Below are positions 62,675-64,000 of a stretch of DNA of 64,000 nucleotides, piece by piece. The DNA is taken from assembly GCA_020722565.1 (NCBI GenBank), contig DYKO01000005.1, forward strand, positions 1 to 64,000, written 5' to 3'. The notes below the pieces were generated by a model. It worked only from the letters and a program-made list of their open reading frames with translations. It made no database searches and was not told the origin of the DNA. The position numbers were made by a program, and so were the translations under genes. Source of the stretch: Rikenella microfusus (GTDB lineage Bacteria; Bacteroidota; Bacteroidia; Bacteroidales; Tenuifilaceae). How positions within the stretch are numbered: the stretch's first letter is position 1; every line of letters starts with the position of its first letter.

Positions 62675-64000
62675 TTATTTGGTTGCATCCTCAAGCCTAC
62701 GCATAATGGAGAAGATAAATAGTGCCGAAAGAATACAGCTAACAATGAATATAGTCCATAGCTGCCAGAGCTCGATTCTTTCCCAGAAAAAGCTTCCCAC
62801 AAATAGAAGTTTATTTCCAATAGCTGTAGCGAGCAACCAACCGCCCTGCATCAATCCCTGAAAACGTTGTGGTGCTACTTTTGATACAAATGATAGCCCC
62901 ATAGGACTTAGGAAAAGTTCAGCAATGGTAAGCACCAGATAACTGCTTATCAACCAGTATGGTGAAACCCTGCCCCACTCAGTTAAACCCTGTGCTTCGA
63001 TAGTTTTAGGTGCAACCAAATTTAGTGAACCAATTAAAACAATTACAAAGCCCAAGGAAGCAATAATCATTCCTATACCAATTTTCTTTGGAGTCGATGG
63101 CTCAATGTTTCTCTTGTTCATCCAGGCAAAGGCACCCATTACTGGGAAGGTAAGTACCACAATAAACAATGGATTAAACGACTGGAATACCTCAGGAGCA
63201 ATAGGATTGGTTTGTCCAAACTTCTGAACTTGATAGTAGGTGGCAAAGCCAAGCACCAGGAACATCACCAGTCCTATAATCCTTTCACGAATCTTTTCAC
63301 GTCCAAACATTAAAGCCAACCCAGCAATGGTTCCAATAAAGGTAAGCATCGACCAAAGATTAAAGAAAATATTGGTAAAAGGCCCCACCTCCTTAACGTT
63401 GTAGTCACGAGCAAACAGAGTAAGAGTTAAACCGTTCTGATGGAACGACATCCAGAAGAAAATTACAACTACAAATACCAGCAACAATGAGGTAACCTTT
63501 GGCAATTCCTCCTTTGTTGACATCATAAACATCAGGGCTACAAAGCCAAAGAATAATCCAATAGCCAAACCCAATGCAATATCAGCATCTAAAACCCAGA
63601 AAATTAGGCCAGTCAGGGCTACCAGTGAAATAGGAACAATGATGTTAAGCAAATTATTTTTATTATATAAAGTACTGGTTTTAGGTGTAGCAGAGACCTT
63701 TCTCTCCTTGTTGGGCAGTTTTTTATTGAAAACCACATAAACAAAGAGTGATACTAAGATAGCGAATGCAGCAATACCAAAGGCCCAGTTGTAACCACGG
63801 GCAAAGGCATCGATATACTTATGAGCAAAATCGGTTAGCTGCTCAGTACCTGAAACAGTGGTAGCTGATACCTTTGAGGCTAAAGCCTCAAATTTTGCAA
63901 TTGAATCGGGGTCGGTTATCCTGCCATCAAGAAATGCATGGCAAAACGAGGGTAAACTGGCATCGTGTTCAAATCCCTGCGAGCGAAGGAACCAGTTTCG
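62675..64000 (-). CDS. POT-family peptide MFS transporter, N-terminus beyond the window
   Basis: The open frame runs off the right edge; 442 codons are visible. Reading in from the edge, it begins RNWFLRSQGFEHDASLPSF, a periplasmic loop, followed by YNWAFGIAAFAILVSLFVYVVF and about eight more helices. PVMGAFAWMN and ISSYLVLTIAELFLSPMGLS are typical of proton-dependent oligopeptide transporters. The internal GTG at 63736 is not a true start. The gene imports di- and tripeptides, in keeping with pepD; pairing is inferred. Confidence 0.88.
   Translation of the reverse strand, partial: RNWFLRSQGFEHDASLPSFCHAFLDGRITDPDSIAKFEALASKVSATTVSGTEQLTDFAHKYIDAFARGYNWAFGIAAFAILVSLFVYVVFNKKLPNKERKVSATPKTSTLYNKNNLLNIIVPISLVALTGLIFWVLDADIALGLAIGLFFGFVALMFMMSTKEELPKVTSLLLVFVVVIFFWMSFHQNGLTLTLFARDYNVKEVGPFTNIFFNLWSMLTFIGTIAGLALMFGREKIRERIIGLVMFLVLGFATYYQVQKFGQTNPIAPEVFQSFNPLFIVVLTFPVMGAFAWMNKRNIEPSTPKKIGIGMIIASLGFVIVLIGSLNLVAPKTIEAQGLTEWGRVSPYWLISSYLVLTIAELFLSPMGLSFVSKVAPQRFQGLMQGGWLLATAIGNKLLFVGSFFWERIELWQLWTIFIVSCILSALFIFSIMRRLEDATK

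Noticed and set aside
1-64000. CRISPR arrays, prophage, insertion sequences, tRNA and rRNA genes
   Set aside because: No spaced direct repeats, transposase or integrase motifs, or cloverleaf-like sequences were recognised by eye; a covariance-model scan was not possible here.

Overview
The window looks like a chromosomal segment of a Bacteroidota bacterium, most likely an anaerobic or microaerophilic member of the Bacteroidales. The signs are: promoters of the TTTG / TAnnTTTG type and mostly weak Shine-Dalgarno sequences; a GldB gliding/type IX secretion lipoprotein and an OmpA-type protein with PorE-like architecture; futalosine-pathway menaquinone genes (mqnB, mqnD); the short AMP nucleosidase and the solitary HsdR_N-domain protein typical of the phylum; and 2-oxoacid:ferredoxin oxidoreductase and formate-THF ligase genes that fit anaerobic metabolism. 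This assignment is inferred from gene content and not from a marker-gene search.

Layout. Positions 1-1269 hold no intact gene; a strong minus-strand promoter with an rRNA-operon-like leader points off the left edge. Positions 1.27-9.04 kb: pepD, then birA, an SRPBCC protein, lipoate ligase, two small envelope proteins, plsC, rplU-rpmA and serS. Positions 9.2-14.6 kb: an outer-membrane protein, an SSS-family symporter, an AmrS-type radical SAM enzyme, a nitroreductase and an Fe-type superoxide dismutase. Positions 14.8-20 kb: a TPR/SpoIIE phosphatase, a Mn-type superoxide dismutase, mqnD and mqnB. Positions 20-25.6 kb: a PTPS/QueD-folE pair, a beta-barrel protein, fabD, a 0.6 kb non-coding stretch and gdhA. 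Positions 25.7-35 kb: a large receiver/PEP-synthase-like protein, an apbE/NqrM-like flavoprotein-maturation cluster, a fused 2-oxoacid dehydrogenase E1, nhaC and yqgE. Positions 35-39 kb: a compact minus-strand run amn-holA-rhomboid-NUDIX-class IV aminotransferase. Positions 39-52.6 kb: HsdR_N protein, class V aminotransferase, GNAT, PorE-like OmpA protein, korAB, Mut7-C protein, gamma-carbonic anhydrase, uvrA and a lytic transglycosylase. Positions 52.9-64 kb: a decayed porin-type gene, fhs, gldB, dnaB, a HAD phosphatase, a decayed aldehyde:ferredoxin oxidoreductase gene, a small membrane protein, an RRM protein and a POT-family transporter cut by the right edge.

How the genes work together. 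Most of the window is housekeeping. Functional groupings are: respiratory-chain cofactor and flavoprotein maturation (mqnB/mqnD, apbE/NqrM-like), oxygen defence with two superoxide dismutases of different metal type, ferredoxin-linked 2-oxoacid oxidation (korAB), one-carbon metabolism (fhs, folE), and envelope/secretion functions (gldB, PorE-like protein, several beta-barrels). Two large genes, a porin and an aldehyde:ferredoxin oxidoreductase, are clearly decaying. I did not find CRISPR arrays, insertion sequences, tRNA or rRNA genes, or a phage. The most promising leads for uncharacterised biology are the 999-residue protein joining two receiver-like domains to a PEP-synthase-type nucleotide-binding domain without the swivel domain, the PorE-like protein with a duplicated SPOR-like tail, and the NqrM-like/79-residue small membrane protein pair beside apbE.
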